This document shows, piece by piece, positions 36,485-48,439 of a stretch of 64,000 nt of DNA (the stretch's first letter is position 1; each line of letters begins with the position of its first letter). Below the pieces are notes generated by a model that saw nothing but the letters and a program-made list of their open reading frames with translations, had not been told where the DNA came from and ran no database searches. The DNA comes from Climacium dendroides (taxonomy: Eukaryota; Streptophyta; Bryopsida; Hypnales; Climaciaceae): NCBI GenBank assembly GCA_950106755.1, contig OX467082.1:3410001-3474000 (forward strand). The letters run 5' to 3'. The translations under genes and the position numbers were made by a program.

Positions 36485-36968
36485 TCATACTACTAAAATC
36501 ATAACTCCCTCTATAATATCACAAATGCTACCTTTAATACTAGGGGCTTGTGCTTGCTATGCTATGCATTCATTGTATCACATATTAGTAAAAATTTGAT
36601 ATATTTGAATAGAATGCATGATAATGATTTCAATAAATCTTTAAAATAATTATTTTAAAAGTTTTATAAAAATAATTCCAATCATGCATACATAGAAATC
36701 GTATTTTCACACAATGTGATATTACAGAAATAGAGTAGTAGTTTGCAATCACTTTTGTAATATCACTTTTTACAAAGGGTGATATTATTGAAATAATATA
36801 GTCGTTGCAATTGAGGTGATATTAAAGAGGATCCATAGGATGATATTATAGAGGTAGAAAATCCATTGAAGATTTATTGAAATTTTTGTTCTGCATTCTA
36901 TCTAATACATAAAAATCCTTATAAAATTCTAATGATGAATGCGTAGCATAGCAACCGCCAACCGCTAG
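36485..36968 (-). repeat. Repeat family B, copy R2 (internally deleted)
   Basis: This copy keeps both ends of the unit but has lost the open-frame portion. The end motif GCTATGCTATGCATTCAT at 36556-36573 is answered by ATGAATGCGTAGCATAGC at 36935-36952. That pair shows the subterminal inverted repeat of the family in a compact 484-bp, MITE-like copy. Confidence 0.75.
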
Positions 36969-38380
36969 TTATAGACTATAAAAGGATGCATCATTGTCAA
37001 ATGTGTACATGAAATATTGAGTTTCAAAATGTCCTGAAGATGACTAGTTATGAACAATTTGAGTGTGATACCTTCAACCTTCACTATCCCCTAAGTATGC
37101 CTTCACTATGTTTTAAAAAACACCATCTATTCCTCTTCCTGAAAATCCGTGGTGGTTGATGTTATTTAAAAAAATATATATTTGGATCTACAACAGTTAT
37201 ACAAATATGGATACACAATATAAATATGGATACACAAATATTCCATACTCATCTATACTTATATAAAAAAATTGAGATTCCATTAAAAAAAAATTATATT
37301 AACCATCATCTTGTGAATCAAAATGATCTATATATCTGTTGTTGCCACTATACACAGATATAAAACTATACCCAACTATAATCAAGATTGGCATTTCATG
37401 CCAAATAATTAATTAAAGTTGAAAAGTGGTTTCTATTGTCACTTTAATTTTAAAACTTAATAAATTCAATTTTAAAATTTTATTTCAAAAATTTAATGCT
37501 TTTTTATAGGAACATTATTCCCTAAAAGACAAGAACTTACTTTAGACTTTTTGAAACTTGGGTAGGCTTTGTTGACTTCATAACTTAAAGTTCCTGCATA
37601 AAATTTTTAGGATGGATGCTAATCATCTTAATCTGTAAATGAATCTTTGTTTCATATCATCCCAATAAATTTTGCAAAAATTGGAGGGATTTTTTTTAAT
37701 TTCAATGTCAAATTAGGAAGCAAAAAATATATTAAGAAAGATTAATGATGGGGGGGGTTATATAGATTGATACCTATTCAAAAACATTTAAATTATACCA
37801 TTTCAAATAATGAAGGCAATGATGGTAGAAAAAACATATAAAGTCATCTTTTGCATTCAATTTCATTCAATTTCAAAGAAAACAAAAATTAAGGATACAA
37901 TTTATTTATTAGAATATTCTCACCATTGGAAATAACTATTCTCAATTTCTTATAAGAATTATTAGAAGTTTAGTTTATTCTTTATTTAGAGTACCACCTT
38001 CTAATATATAATATTTTTATAGATGAATATGAAATTTTTGGGGTTAAATTTTGTACATATATTTTTCATCCATTTTCCAACATATTGAGTAAAATACACA
38101 AGTTATAGGACATACACATTTTTTTCTAAAAATATAAAGACAAAACTTCACCTTTTGGAAGGACTAGAAAAGCTTGCATTTTGAAGTTTAGTCACATTGA
38201 ACATGCAATCAATGGAGAAATTCAATCTAAAATTTTGGAACAATGTATTGAACAAGTTGACCAAAGGATCATGTACATGATTAGATTTGTTGGAAAGTAA
38301 ATATTGATGAAGATTTTAGCCTTCCTTTGGGGTCAAGTATTTTGAAGTAGTTTTGTGTTCTAAACATGAAAGAACTTTAG
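36969..38380. other. AT-rich spacer
   Basis: No gene or clear repeat was recognised. Confidence 0.35.
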
Positions 38381-38383
38381 GGA

Positions 38384-39281
38384 TTAATTCCCAAAGTCCA
38401 AGTGTCTTTTCAGGGGACAAAATGGATTTCTAGCAGGCTCCTACATTAATTGTAATGATTTTTTGAAACTTTTTGAGAAAACAAAAAACACACATTAGCT
38501 TTCTTAGAATATAATTTTTATTTCAATTGGTACCCAAGAGCAAAAGTTAGTGCATAATAAGTCCAAATCTTATTTGGAAAAAAAAATTTAATAGAAAAAT
38601 TAATTTTTTTTCATATATTGTATTTTTATCTAGTATAAGAAAAGCTTTGATTCATTCCATTTGGATTTGTTAAGGGAAAATTATGAACAATTTTGATTTT
38701 GAGGCAAGCAAAGCATCTTTTTGAAAAAGAAACTTATAAAATTCTATTCTCAACTCAATTTTTATAATTTAAAAAAAATTCAAAAGATTAATATCTCTTA
38801 TTAGTGAGAACAATTTCACCATTGAGATGAGTGTGTTTCAATTCCATCTTAAAGCTAATAATGGTATAATTTTTCCTTCAATCTTGAACCTACTTCTACT
38901 TAACAATTTTTTAATGAGTGAAAATTAAGTGAGTGTTTTTTTAAAAAAATTATTAGATTCTCCACTCAATTTTTTAAACATAAAAAGTTTAAAGTTTAAA
39001 ATTAGTAATGCAAAGATTTTAAGTTAAGAAGATTCAAACCAAAAATATCTTGTCAAGCACTATGTAAAAAAACTTGATTTATTCACTTTAAATACATATA
39101 TCTTGAAATCTAAGTAGTCAAAGTTTTAAAAAAAAATCCACACATTATTGCACAAGTTTAGTACAAGATCCTATAATTACATATGCAAAAAATAACTTTT
39201 AAAGTATTTTGCTCTTTGCAATAGAAACGACAATTTTGAATGTTTTTTGGCGGAAAAAGTCCTTGGAAATTTAGGGGTTAA
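38384..39281 (+). repeat. Dispersed repeat family A, copy 2 (full-length candidate)
   Basis: The copy starts at TTAATTCCCAAAGTCC and ends at AAGTCCTTGGAAATTTAGGG followed by GTTAA. The right end read in reverse is TTAACCCCTAAATTTCC, and the 63648 copy starts TTAACCCCTAAAGGACC. The 898-bp unit therefore appears to have short inverted ends at TTAA, as in piggyBac-type targets. The internal block series matches the copies at 25095, 44312 and 63648. No ORF. Confidence 0.6.
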
Positions 39282-39507
39282 AGAAGGTTTGAAATATATA
39301 ATTATGACATTTGTATCACTAAAAGAAAAGGGGGCCCTAATCAACACAAGATGAACTAATTTTTGTTGATTTTGAAAAAAATGGAATTTCATGTGTTGAT
39401 CTGGCCACTACATTTCTTGATGAAAATAGCGATCAACACAATTGCGTTGATTTTGACCAAAAACAAAATTTGCTTAGTTGATTTGGCAATCTATTGAACA
39501 TCCTCAG

Positions 39508-39855
39508 AGTAGAATTTCAGACATCATTTTGGCATAGTAGAATAATTTTTTTCCAAAAATTTTGAATTAAGTAAAGGTGAGAAATTAAACCAAATTTCAT
39601 TTCCTAAAACCCATTTGAGATTTTGAGCCTCCAATTGAAAGTTATGAACAAATTTCAGAGAGGAGTTGGAAGGGACATCTTCTTTGATAATTTCAAATTT
39701 CTTCTCTGAAATTTGTCCATAACTTTTGATTGGAGACTTGAAATGTCAAATGGATTTTTGGAGATGAACTTTGGCTTAATTTCCCATCTTTTCTTAGTTC
39801 AAAGTTTTTTTCAAAAGTTATTCTACTATGCCAAAATGAAGTCTGAAATTCTACT
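39508..39855. repeat. Long foldback repeat, approximately 160-bp arms
   Basis: The left arm begins AGTAGAATTTCAGACATCAT and continues through GGCATAGTAGAATAA. The right arm ends TTATTCTACTATGCC through AAGTCTGAAATTCTACT. The arms match over about 160 bp with small differences, including CAAATTTCAGAGA near the centre, around a spacer of about 30 bases. This is typical of a foldback or MITE insertion. No coding content. Confidence 0.8.
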
Positions 39856-39890
39856 TTCGCCACAATTCCTACTTTTGCACTTAACTATAT

Positions 39891-40041
39891 CACTACTAGA
39901 AAATTTAGTTTTGCTGTTGTTTTGGTCGCGTTGATCCGGTCAAAATCTGACAGAGAAATCTGTTGATTTTAACAAATTTCTGTCAAATTTTGACCGGATC
40001 AACACGACCAAAACAACAAAAAAATAAATTTTCTAGTAGTG
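39891..40041. mobile_element. CACTA-type MITE, 151 bp, with TAT target duplication
   Basis: It starts CACTACTAGAAAATTTAG and ends AAATTTTCTAGTAGTG, the classical CACTA terminus. The arms extend about 65 bp with few mismatches (for example TTGATCCGGTCAAAAT against ATTTTGACCGGATCAA). The 3-bp TAT flanks both sides (39888-39890 and 40042-40044), the duplication length of CACTA elements. No transposase is encoded, so it is non-autonomous. Confidence 0.88.
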
Positions 40042-40049
40042 TATGAGCG

Positions 40050-41560
40050 GTTGAGCTCCTATTCATCCTAATTTACATATTCCATATTGTTTGTTCTACT
40101 TCCTACCCCCCATTTATATAAAAGGCTTGTCTTCTCATTTAGACTACCACTAAGATAAGTGACACTTAAAGTTCAATAGCTTAGTATTTTGAACTATGAC
40201 TATGGTGTTGAATCTTTTGAAATAAAAATTTTAAGTAAATCAAATTTATAGTCCTATCCGCATAGTAGCTCTGTTGACATGGCAATTGTATTTATGTAGT
40301 AGGTTCTGCCTATGTGGCAGATTTTTGAATAGACGAAATCAAGAGATAAAATCAATATAATTATTGTCCAAATCAAGATGTCCTAACCAACTATCCTAAC
40401 CAACATATAAGACATTATTTTTATATTGGTTGGGGTTCTATTTTTTCTAATAGTATATGTGACTTATTTTAAAACTTTCATTAGGACCATGTTTTTGATA
40501 CTTCAACATTTGTAGCATTAATTAATTTTTTATTCTCTTTCAAAATAATTTTAAAAAATCAACTTTTATCTTTTATTTAAAATTTACCAACCTTGGTAGC
40601 TAGATGTAGTATACTCCTTGTATTTGTAAAAAGTTGAAAATAACTTGAAAAAATTCTATTGGTCTAAAAAAATTTCCAATAAAATTAGTAAAAAAATCAA
40701 CTTGGAGTGGTCTTTTTGAGTATATGTAGTGACTATGTGTTCAATAGTATCAATTGTACACTTTAGAAAATGCAATTAGACTCAATGATTTCTTCATTTT
40801 ATTGGTTCTCTATTGCCTTAGGGTCCTAAATCAACATGAGTTGCAATTCTAATGCAAAGTTTGACCAGTTTTACACTAAAATCAAACTTTCTAAGTGTGG
40901 TTTTAAAGAAAGTACATTCAAAATCATTATTAATAAAAATATCACATCTAGATTCTTGCCTAGAGTAAAGACATTAAATTTGAAGATGTATAAGGTTTTT
41001 AAAAAGAACTATGTGTTAATTTATGGCACACCAATCACTAGCCTTTAGAAAATTCATAATTTATTCTTTTATTGTATGAATAATATCTATATTATAAATT
41101 GTATTGGAATTCCTTACTATTTTCCAATTTGATCCAATAGAAATAAATCTTATCATTTAATAGTAACTATACTTACTTGCAATTTGTGTCAATTAAAAGT
41201 GTGCATACTATTGTATATATTCTTCACATTGGTTTTGTGGTGTCTTGTTGATGTTCTTGATGTTAAAGACTTGCTTCTTTTTTGAATCTATACCATTATT
41301 TTGTTTTACTTTAGTGGTTGTATACATTGAGTGCATGGAAATTGAGGTGCCTTTGCAATGTTATTATAGTGTTGTTTTATATATGTTCCAATCTTTCTAT
41401 CATGTCTATGGAATGTTGAGGTTGTTTGGGTGTCATTCATTTTTGTAGGGTAATAAAATGGGATTAACGAGGAATATAAACAAACCATCTTTTCTTTTGT
41501 CTACAAGATGGAGCATTTTTGTTTTTTTGTAATATAATATAAAATCAACTTACAACGCTA
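40050..41560. other. AT-rich spacer
   Basis: Open frames at 40836-41048 and 41245-41448 show no recognisable domain. No other feature was seen. Confidence 0.35.
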
Positions 41561-41562
41561 AC

Positions 41563-41990
41563 ATGTGAGCCTAGAAATGCAAGCCTACCCTAAGTTTAGG
41601 TAGATACTCTACAACTATTGAAGGTGCTTATAACATAAGTACCCTATAACCATGGAAGATGCATATAACATATACACTTATGATATAGGCACCTATAATA
41701 TAAATATCCCATAATCATAAAAGGTGTTATAACATAAATACCTATAATATAAATATCCTATAACTATAAAAAGTGCTTATAATATATATACTTGTAATAT
41801 AGGCACCTATAATACAAATATCCTATAGCCATGGAAAGTACTTATAACATAGTACCTATACCATAGACACCTATAGTATAAATATCTTATAACCATGGAA
41901 AGTATCTATAATATAGACACCTATAATGGAATTATCCTTTAACCATGGAATGGGCATATAATATAGGAGCCTAGGCTTGTAGGCTCACAT
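41563..41990. repeat. Tandem repeat bounded by ATGTGAGCCT inverted ends
   Basis: Irregular tandem units, roughly 55-65 bp, of the type AAATATCCTATAACCATGGA then AAGTGCTTATAACATA then CCTATAATATAGGCACC fill about 41610-41965. They are flanked by ATGTGAGCCT at 41563 and its reverse complement AGGCTCACAT at 41981. The left flank GCTAACATGTGAGCCT resembles the 13.3-kb transposon end GCTAGTTTGTGAGCCT, so this may be a non-autonomous relative. No target duplication was seen. Confidence 0.5.
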
Positions 41991-42559
41991 ACCTATGAAT
42001 GAGATTATCAAAAAAAATTTGGATACATTTGTTTTGGCACTTTAAAAATTGATAATTTCTTCATATAATGCTATAAAAATTCAAATTTTAATAAGAGGTT
42101 TCCTTATACTCTTAACAAGATTCAACAAAAAACGAAAATAGTTTAGTGATAGTGAGGTCTATACTAATATACAGTAGTGTGAATTTGATAAATTAATGCT
42201 TTACATACTAATAGCATAAACCAAAGAACTTGTTGTGGTATCCAAAAATGATTCACACATATATAGCCTATTAATCAAACATAGAATTTTGCATAATAAG
42301 CAACAAAATTAGATTCCTTATGATGGATTTTTTGTAATCTAAATCAATTAAATTAAAACTTTCCTTCCAAAAAATTAAAAATTTCATTCTTGATGACCTT
42401 TTAATTGTATTATGTTATAATCCATTGTAAAATTAAGAGGACAAATCACTAAAACTTTGATTGAACAAATAAATAAACTTTGATCTAATTCAATGTTGCA
42501 ATGGAAGTTATTATGTCTCTTTTTCAAGCTTTGTAAAAGTTTAACAAGTCATGTTTACA

Positions 42560-42800
42560 CTTGTCATTCAATTTCATTCATACTAGTGTGCCTTGTGCCA
42601 TTGCCACAGTCAAAACAAATGCCAAAGAATTATTTTTAAAAATCTCTTAACTTTAAAAATAAATCAAAATTTCATAACTTTTACAACATGAATTGAAATG
42701 CCATGAAATAAAGCCCATGCACTACTCCTCACATGGGGCTTTCTAACGGTATTGAAAACACGACTAGTCGACACACAATTCAAAAGATCTCACTATAACA
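42560..42800 (-). repeat. Dispersed inverted copy of the 413-bp repeat
   Basis: The block ATAACTTTTACAACATGAAT followed by TGAAATGCCATGAAATAAAG matches the reverse complement of the 60.4-62.0 kb tandem units. A second inverted copy is at about 63410-63650, which also shares the ACTAGTRTGCCTTGT start and the AGATCTCACT end. Confidence 0.55.
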
Positions 42801-43158
42801 AATAAAACAAAACAAAACAAATAGCCTAACTTAAGGTTAGGATTTGGCTTCATATTGTAACTATTTTGGGGCTTCTAGCATTGCATTACTAAAACACACT
42901 TATATTTTATAACAAATAACTTCAATGTCACTCAACAAAAGAATAGAAGGTCAATGATGTCTAACCACATTCATGTTTGTAGTTTATGATGAACATTTAT
43001 CAAATACTAGAAGTGAATCTCAAATGAAAAAATGTACATTTCAATTTTCAATTGCACAAGTCTAAAGAAATTGAACCTTTTTATATAAATTTGAAACATT
43101 GAATGGCTAAGAAATTTTAGTCTTTGTTGTTTCTAATGCCAAACATCTTTTATATGAT

Positions 43159-43716
43159 TCAATCCCAAGGAGGAGAATTTGTATACACAATGGATTTCAC
43201 TTTACTAAAATCAATAAGTGATAACAATTCTCTATAGTGATCTAAAGAAACTACATCGTCATATGAAATTCTTTTTCCACGGAAGCCATAACGAGATGAA
43301 CGTTCAACATACGTACGAATGACAAGCTCATCAACAAGTTCTAATTGAATGTGTTGGAACACAACAAGCGCTTGTTCATCTTGCACCTCACAATCCCATG
43401 CTTCAAGTGCACCTAAATCAACAACCAAACGACGTGCACTTGGATCGTAACTCCAACAATCGTATATAGTTTTGTATTTTTCACATACCATAAATGCAAT
43501 ATCTAGATGTTGTGATAAAATGAATGCATTGACTTCTTTAATGTTTGCTTTATCACAAATTTTGGCTTTTTTATGAGGGTTACTAATTGTTTGTAATGGA
43601 TTTTTTTGCGATGTAGTGCAATGCACGTGCTCTTCAAGATGTAATGAAGAGTTATTTGATGCCATAATTGAAATTGTTGCAATTGATGACAAAATAGTAG
43701 TAAGGACTTTTTCCAA
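43159..43716 (-). CDS. Hypothetical protein, 185 aa, intact ORF
   Basis: An uninterrupted 185-codon frame lies in very AT-rich sequence. It starts at Met 43716 (MEKVLTTILSSIATISIMAS), or possibly Met 18 (MASNNSSLHLEEH). The N-terminal third is polar with a basic patch (NPHKKAKICDKANIKE). The C-terminal two thirds look folded, with a mixed hydrophobic pattern (RRLVVDLGALEAWDCEVQDE, LELVDELVIRTYVE, YDDVVSLDHYRELLSLIDFS) and end NSPPWD. The amino-acid composition is balanced, unlike chance frames nearby. I do not recognise the family. No introns, transposon ends or neighbouring genes are visible within several kb. It could be an orphan gene, a transposon-borne protein or an exon of an unseen gene. 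Confidence 0.5.
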   Translation of the reverse strand: MEKVLTTILSSIATISIMASNNSSLHLEEHVHCTTSQKNPLQTISNPHKKAKICDKANIKEVNAFILSQHLDIAFMVCEKYKTIYDCWSYDPSARRLVVDLGALEAWDCEVQDEQALVVFQHIQLELVDELVIRTYVERSSRYGFRGKRISYDDVVSLDHYRELLSLIDFSKVKSIVYTNSPPWD

Positions 43717-43719
43717 AAT

Positions 43720-44310
43720 AGAATGAAGTGAGTTGATTGTAATTGTTTATAAAAATAGAAAAATACTTAAGCATCTAACTTTATATATGTGATTTGAAAG
43801 TAAAATTTGTAAGATTAAAGTAAAAGATTTATCCAAAACTAATAAATGGCATAGAAAAAGTAAAAACTATGAATGAAATAAAGTAAAAAAATATCTTAAT
43901 AGAATCATATATTAATAATAATTTAAAAAATATGAAATAAAGTAAATTTTGTATTCAAGATTTATACAAAAAGGTGTATCAAAGATGTAAATTTGAAGAA
44001 GTATATTCTTTTATAATATAATTAATCTTTGAATTAATTTGAAAATTTTCATTTTGTTCTTGAATATGATCTTTAAAATGCATTACATGTTCTAAAGGGA
44101 GTTGTCATTGTAGGATGGTGCACTTATTTGGAAATATGGTTTGTAAGGTTGTATTCTAGTTAGTATGTATATCTGCATGTTTTTTTTTATAGTTTAATAG
44201 ATATTTCCAATTCATCTTACAACATTGAGTTGAATTGAAAATCTTTTGTATTCTTTTGATTCTATAAATTCTGTTAATATGTCATATTTTGATTATTGAC
44301 CTAGCTTGAA
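43720..44310. other. AT-rich spacer upstream of the hypothetical gene
   Basis: No feature was recognised. The sequence is very A-rich, with no promoter element I can defend. Confidence 0.3.
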
Positions 44311-44311
44311 G

Positions 44312-44765
44312 TTCCATTGTCCCCTTAGGAACAAACAAATGGTTGAGCAAGTTAATATAATCTTTATTTTTTTTAAATAGAAAAAGACATTAGCTTTCTT
44401 GAAATATAATTTTATTTTCTATCAATACTCAAGAGCAAAAGTCATCCTAAATACAAATTTAAACTTGAATAGAAAAGAATTCACAAAACTTAAAATTTGA
44501 AATTAATTTTTTTTCATAGATTATATTTGTGTTTACCTAAAATGCTTTGATTCAGTCTATTTGGACTAGTGATGTGATGAAGAAAATAATGTATTAGATT
44601 CATTTTTTAACACAATTTCTAACATTTTCACAATTTAAAAAAAAAAGTTTTTCAAGGTTTAGTGTACTTGCTCGAACAATCTCACCGTTAGATTGGTGTG
44701 TAGAAATGACAATTTTGAATTGTTTTTTTATGAAATAAAGGCCTTAGGACTTTGTTGAGGGTTAA
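44312..44765 (+). repeat. Dispersed repeat family A, copy 3 (shortened)
   Basis: It shares GACATTAGCTTTCTTGAAAT, TATCAATACTCAAGAGCAAA, AATGCTTTGATTCAGTC and the right end AGAAATGACAATTTTGAATT, then GAGGGTTAAATCC, with the copy at 38384-39281. About 450 bp remain of the 900-bp unit. Confidence 0.6.
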
Positions 44766-45658
44766 ATCCTAAATGCTCATAGGATGTGTTCCTCCAAAAT
44801 CAATCTAAATTGCCAATTCTAAAATGAAACTATAATATTTTTTAGATTTATTTTTTGAACAATCTAACCACATGATCTTGTTTACCACTATCAAGGTAAT
44901 CTACCCTCTAATTTTTGAAGACTTTGATTGTAAGGATTTTGAAATATTTACAATCAAATTTCAAATTCTAAAAAAGTTGGAATTTTTTTCCTAAGAAGAA
45001 TGATTTGGGGGGACATATCTCATGTTTTTGTAAAAGAAAAATTTGACCTTTTTTACACCAAGTGTAGTTATGAATAGTTACGAATATACATGCCAATTTT
45101 CACAAGCCAGGGTTCTTTCTATCAATTGTATATATTTCTTAAATACTTCCTACAAGAAATAATCTTGAACTTGAAAGGCCAAAAAAAATATGTTTTGTAT
45201 AGATAGAAAGATTTGTGTCAGTGTTTCTTCAATAAGGCTCTATTTAACTCTTTGCTAATATTTATGACTTTGTTGAAATTTGAAAATTAAAAAATTAAAA
45301 AAAGTCAAAATATTAGAATTTCCAAATCTCAAAATGAGAATATCAAATTCACAAAATCTATAAACTTGTAAGTATTTTATTATAAAAATTCAAAATTTGT
45401 AACATTATGTTTTGGAATTATAACTACAAAAGCTTATTGATTGTAAAATTTAAAATTTTAGTTATATAAATTTAAAAATTTTCAATTAAAATTTTCATTT
45501 ATTTTATGTAATAAAAATTTTAATTCATAATATTTTTTGAAATTTTAGTAGATTTTAGTACTCATTTTTGTTTAGCACTCCAATGTTGCAAATTGTATGA
45601 GTTTCTTGAAGTGCTCCAAATATGACATCTTATGGGATGTCTCCAACTTTATATATAA

Positions 45659-46547
45659 CTAGCAATTGGTGCTTGCTATGCTACGCATTCACCATTAGAA
45701 TTTCATAAGAATTTTTTATGTATTGAATAGAATGTAGAGTAAGAATTTCAATAAATCTTTAGATAAAAATTACTAAAATCTTTAGATAAAAAGTACTAAA
45801 ATCTTCAAATGATTTTTTTAATAAATAAGCATATATTGAAATAAACAATAAAAATTTAATGAACGATGAATGAAATACATGCAATGATGAATATGGTAAA
45901 AGATACACATACATTAGAATGCATTAGAAATTTGACTCAATTGTTACAAACAATGGCAACCCAAATACAAGAATTTAAAGGAAAAACTTGCAAATCTCAA
46001 AAACTTCCTAAACAATTTAATTGTTGTGAAATCCAAAATCGGTTCAATCTAATAAATTTCTCAAATCATTTGGCAATAGAAATAGAAAATTGAAATCAAA
46101 AGCTCAAAGCTCACAAAAGCAAAAAATCATAAAAATGCAAAAGAAGTATAAAGCCAAGTAAAGTAATGGAATTGCTACCTTTCTAATATCACCATATTGA
46201 TCCTCTTTAATATCACCTCAATTGCAACGACTACATTATTTCTATAATATCGCCTTTTGTAAAAAGCGATATTATAGAGGTGATTGTGAATTGCTACTCT
46301 ATTTCTGTAATATCACATTGTGTGAAAATATGATTTCTATGTATGGATGATTGGAAATATTTTCATAGAATAATTAAAATAATTATTTTAAAGACTTATC
46401 GAAATCATTATCATGCATTCCATTCAAATATATCAAACTTTTACTAATATGTGATACAATGAATGTGTAGCATAGCAAGTACAATCCCCTAGTATTAATG
46501 GTAGCATTTGTGATATTATAGAGGGAGTTATGATTTTAGTAGTATGA
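45659..46547 (+). repeat. Repeat family B, copy C1 (889 bp)
   Basis: It begins CTAGCAATTGGTGCTTGCTA with the motif GCTATGCTACGCATTCAC. It carries an open stretch of 75 codons (45866-46093, MNEIHAMMNMVKDTHTLECI...). It then has TAATATCAC/GTGATATTA hairpins, the inverted motif ATGAATGTGTAGCATAGC, and ends GGGAGTTATGATTTTAGTAG followed by TATGA. The encoded stretch is conserved with copies R1 and C2 at the protein level, suggesting a formerly coding segment of unknown family. Confidence 0.8.
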
Positions 46548-46706
46548 TACTTGAATAAGTTAACTAAAAAAGACCCTACAATTGAATTTGTCAAAAAAAA
46601 TACTAAAAGATGAAGATTTTATCTTTGATTTAGAAAGACTATGCATGAGGGCTCTTAAGCACCATAGAGCTTAAGGATAAATGTGCAACCTAAACCAACC
46701 GTATGA

Positions 46707-47581
46707 TAGCGGTTGGTGCTCACTATGCTATGCATTCATCATTAGAATTTTATAAGAATTTCTATGTATTACATAGAATGCAGAACAAAAATTTCAATAA
46801 ATCTTCAAATAAAAATGACTAAAATCTTTGTATAATTTTTTAATAAGTAAGCATGTCTTGAAATGTACAATAGAAATTTATTGAATGGTGAATGAAACAT
46901 ATGCAATGGTAAATACTATAAAAGATACACATACATTAGAATGCATTAGAAATTTGACTCCATTGTTACAAAAAATGACAACCCAAATTGAAGAATTGAA
47001 AAGAAAAACTTATAAATCTCAAAAACTTTGTGAACAACTTAGTTGTTGTGAAATCCAAAATCGCTTCAATTGAATAAATTTCTCAAAATCATTTGGTAGT
47101 AGCAATAGAAAATTGAAATCATGAAAGCTCAAAGCTCACAAAAGCACAAAATCATAGAAGTGCAAAGAAGTGTAAAGAAGTGTAAAGCCAAGAGAAGCAA
47201 TGGATTTGCTACCTCTATAATATCATCCTATGGATCCTCTTTAATATCACCTTAATTGCAACAACCATATTATTTCTATAATATCATCCTTTGTAAAAAG
47301 TGATATTATAGAAGTGATTGCAAATTGCTACTCTATTTTTGTAATATCACATTGTGTGAAAATATGATTTCTATGTATGCATGATTGAAAATATTTTTAT
47401 AAAATATTTAAAATAATTATTTTAAAGACTTATTGAAATTATTATCATGCATTCTATTCAAATATATCAAAATTTTACTAATATGTGATACAATGAATGC
47501 GTAGCATAGCAAGCACAAGCCCCTAGTATTAATGGTAGCATTTGTGATATTAGAGAGGGAGTTATGATTTTAGTAGTATGA
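46707..47581 (+). repeat. Repeat family B, copy C2 (875 bp)
   Basis: This has the same structure as C1. The open stretch at 46885-47073 has an extra codon near the start and stops after 62 codons. It joins the next copy directly with no spacer (..AGTAGTATGA|CTAGCGG..). Confidence 0.8.
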
Positions 47582-48438
47582 CTAGCGGTTGGAGCTTGCT
47601 ATGCTACGCATTCATCATTAGAATTTTATAAGAATTTCTATGTATTAGATAGAATGCAAAATAAAAATTTCAATAAATCTTCAAATAAAAATGACTAAAA
47701 TCTTTGTATAATTTTTTTACAAGTAAACATATATTGAAATGTACAATAGAAATTTATTGAATGGTGAATGAAACATATGCAATGGTAAATACTATAAAAG
47801 ATACACATACATTAGAATGCATTAGAAATTTGACTCCATTGTTACAAAAAATGGCAACCCAAATTGAAGAATTGAAAAGAAAAACTTATAAATCTCAAAA
47901 ACTTTGTGAACAACTTAATTGTTGTGGAATCTAAAATTGCTTCAATTGAATAAATTTCTCAAAATCATTTGGTAGTAGCAATAGAAAATTGAAATCATGA
48001 AAGCTCAAAGCTCACAAAAGCACAAAATCATAGAAGTGCAAAGAAATGTAAAGCCAAGAGAAGCAATGGATTTGCTACCTCTATAATATCATCCTATGGA
48101 TCCTCTTTAATATCACCTTAATTGCAACAACTATATAATATTTACAATATCACCCTTTGTAAAAAGTGATATTACAAAAGTGATTGCAAACTGCTACTCT
48201 ATTTCAGTAATATCAAATTGTGTGAAAATACAATTTCTATGTAAGCATGATTGGAAGTATTTTTATAAAATAATTATTTTAAAGACTTATCAAAATCATT
48301 ATCATGCATTCTATTCAAATATATCAAAATTTTACTAATATGTGATACAATGAATACGTAGCGTAGCAAGCACAAGCCCCTAGTATTAATGGTATCATTT
48401 GTGATATTACAAAGGGAGTTATGATTTTAGTAGTATGA
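47582..48438 (+). repeat. Repeat family B, copy C3 (857 bp), tandem to C2
   Basis: It begins CTAGCGGTTGGAGCTTGCTA and is highly similar to C2 throughout. The open stretch starting near 47761 is interrupted by a stop. It ends in AGTAGTATGA. Head-to-tail abutment with C2 fixes the unit boundaries. Confidence 0.8.
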
Positions 48439-48439
48439 T

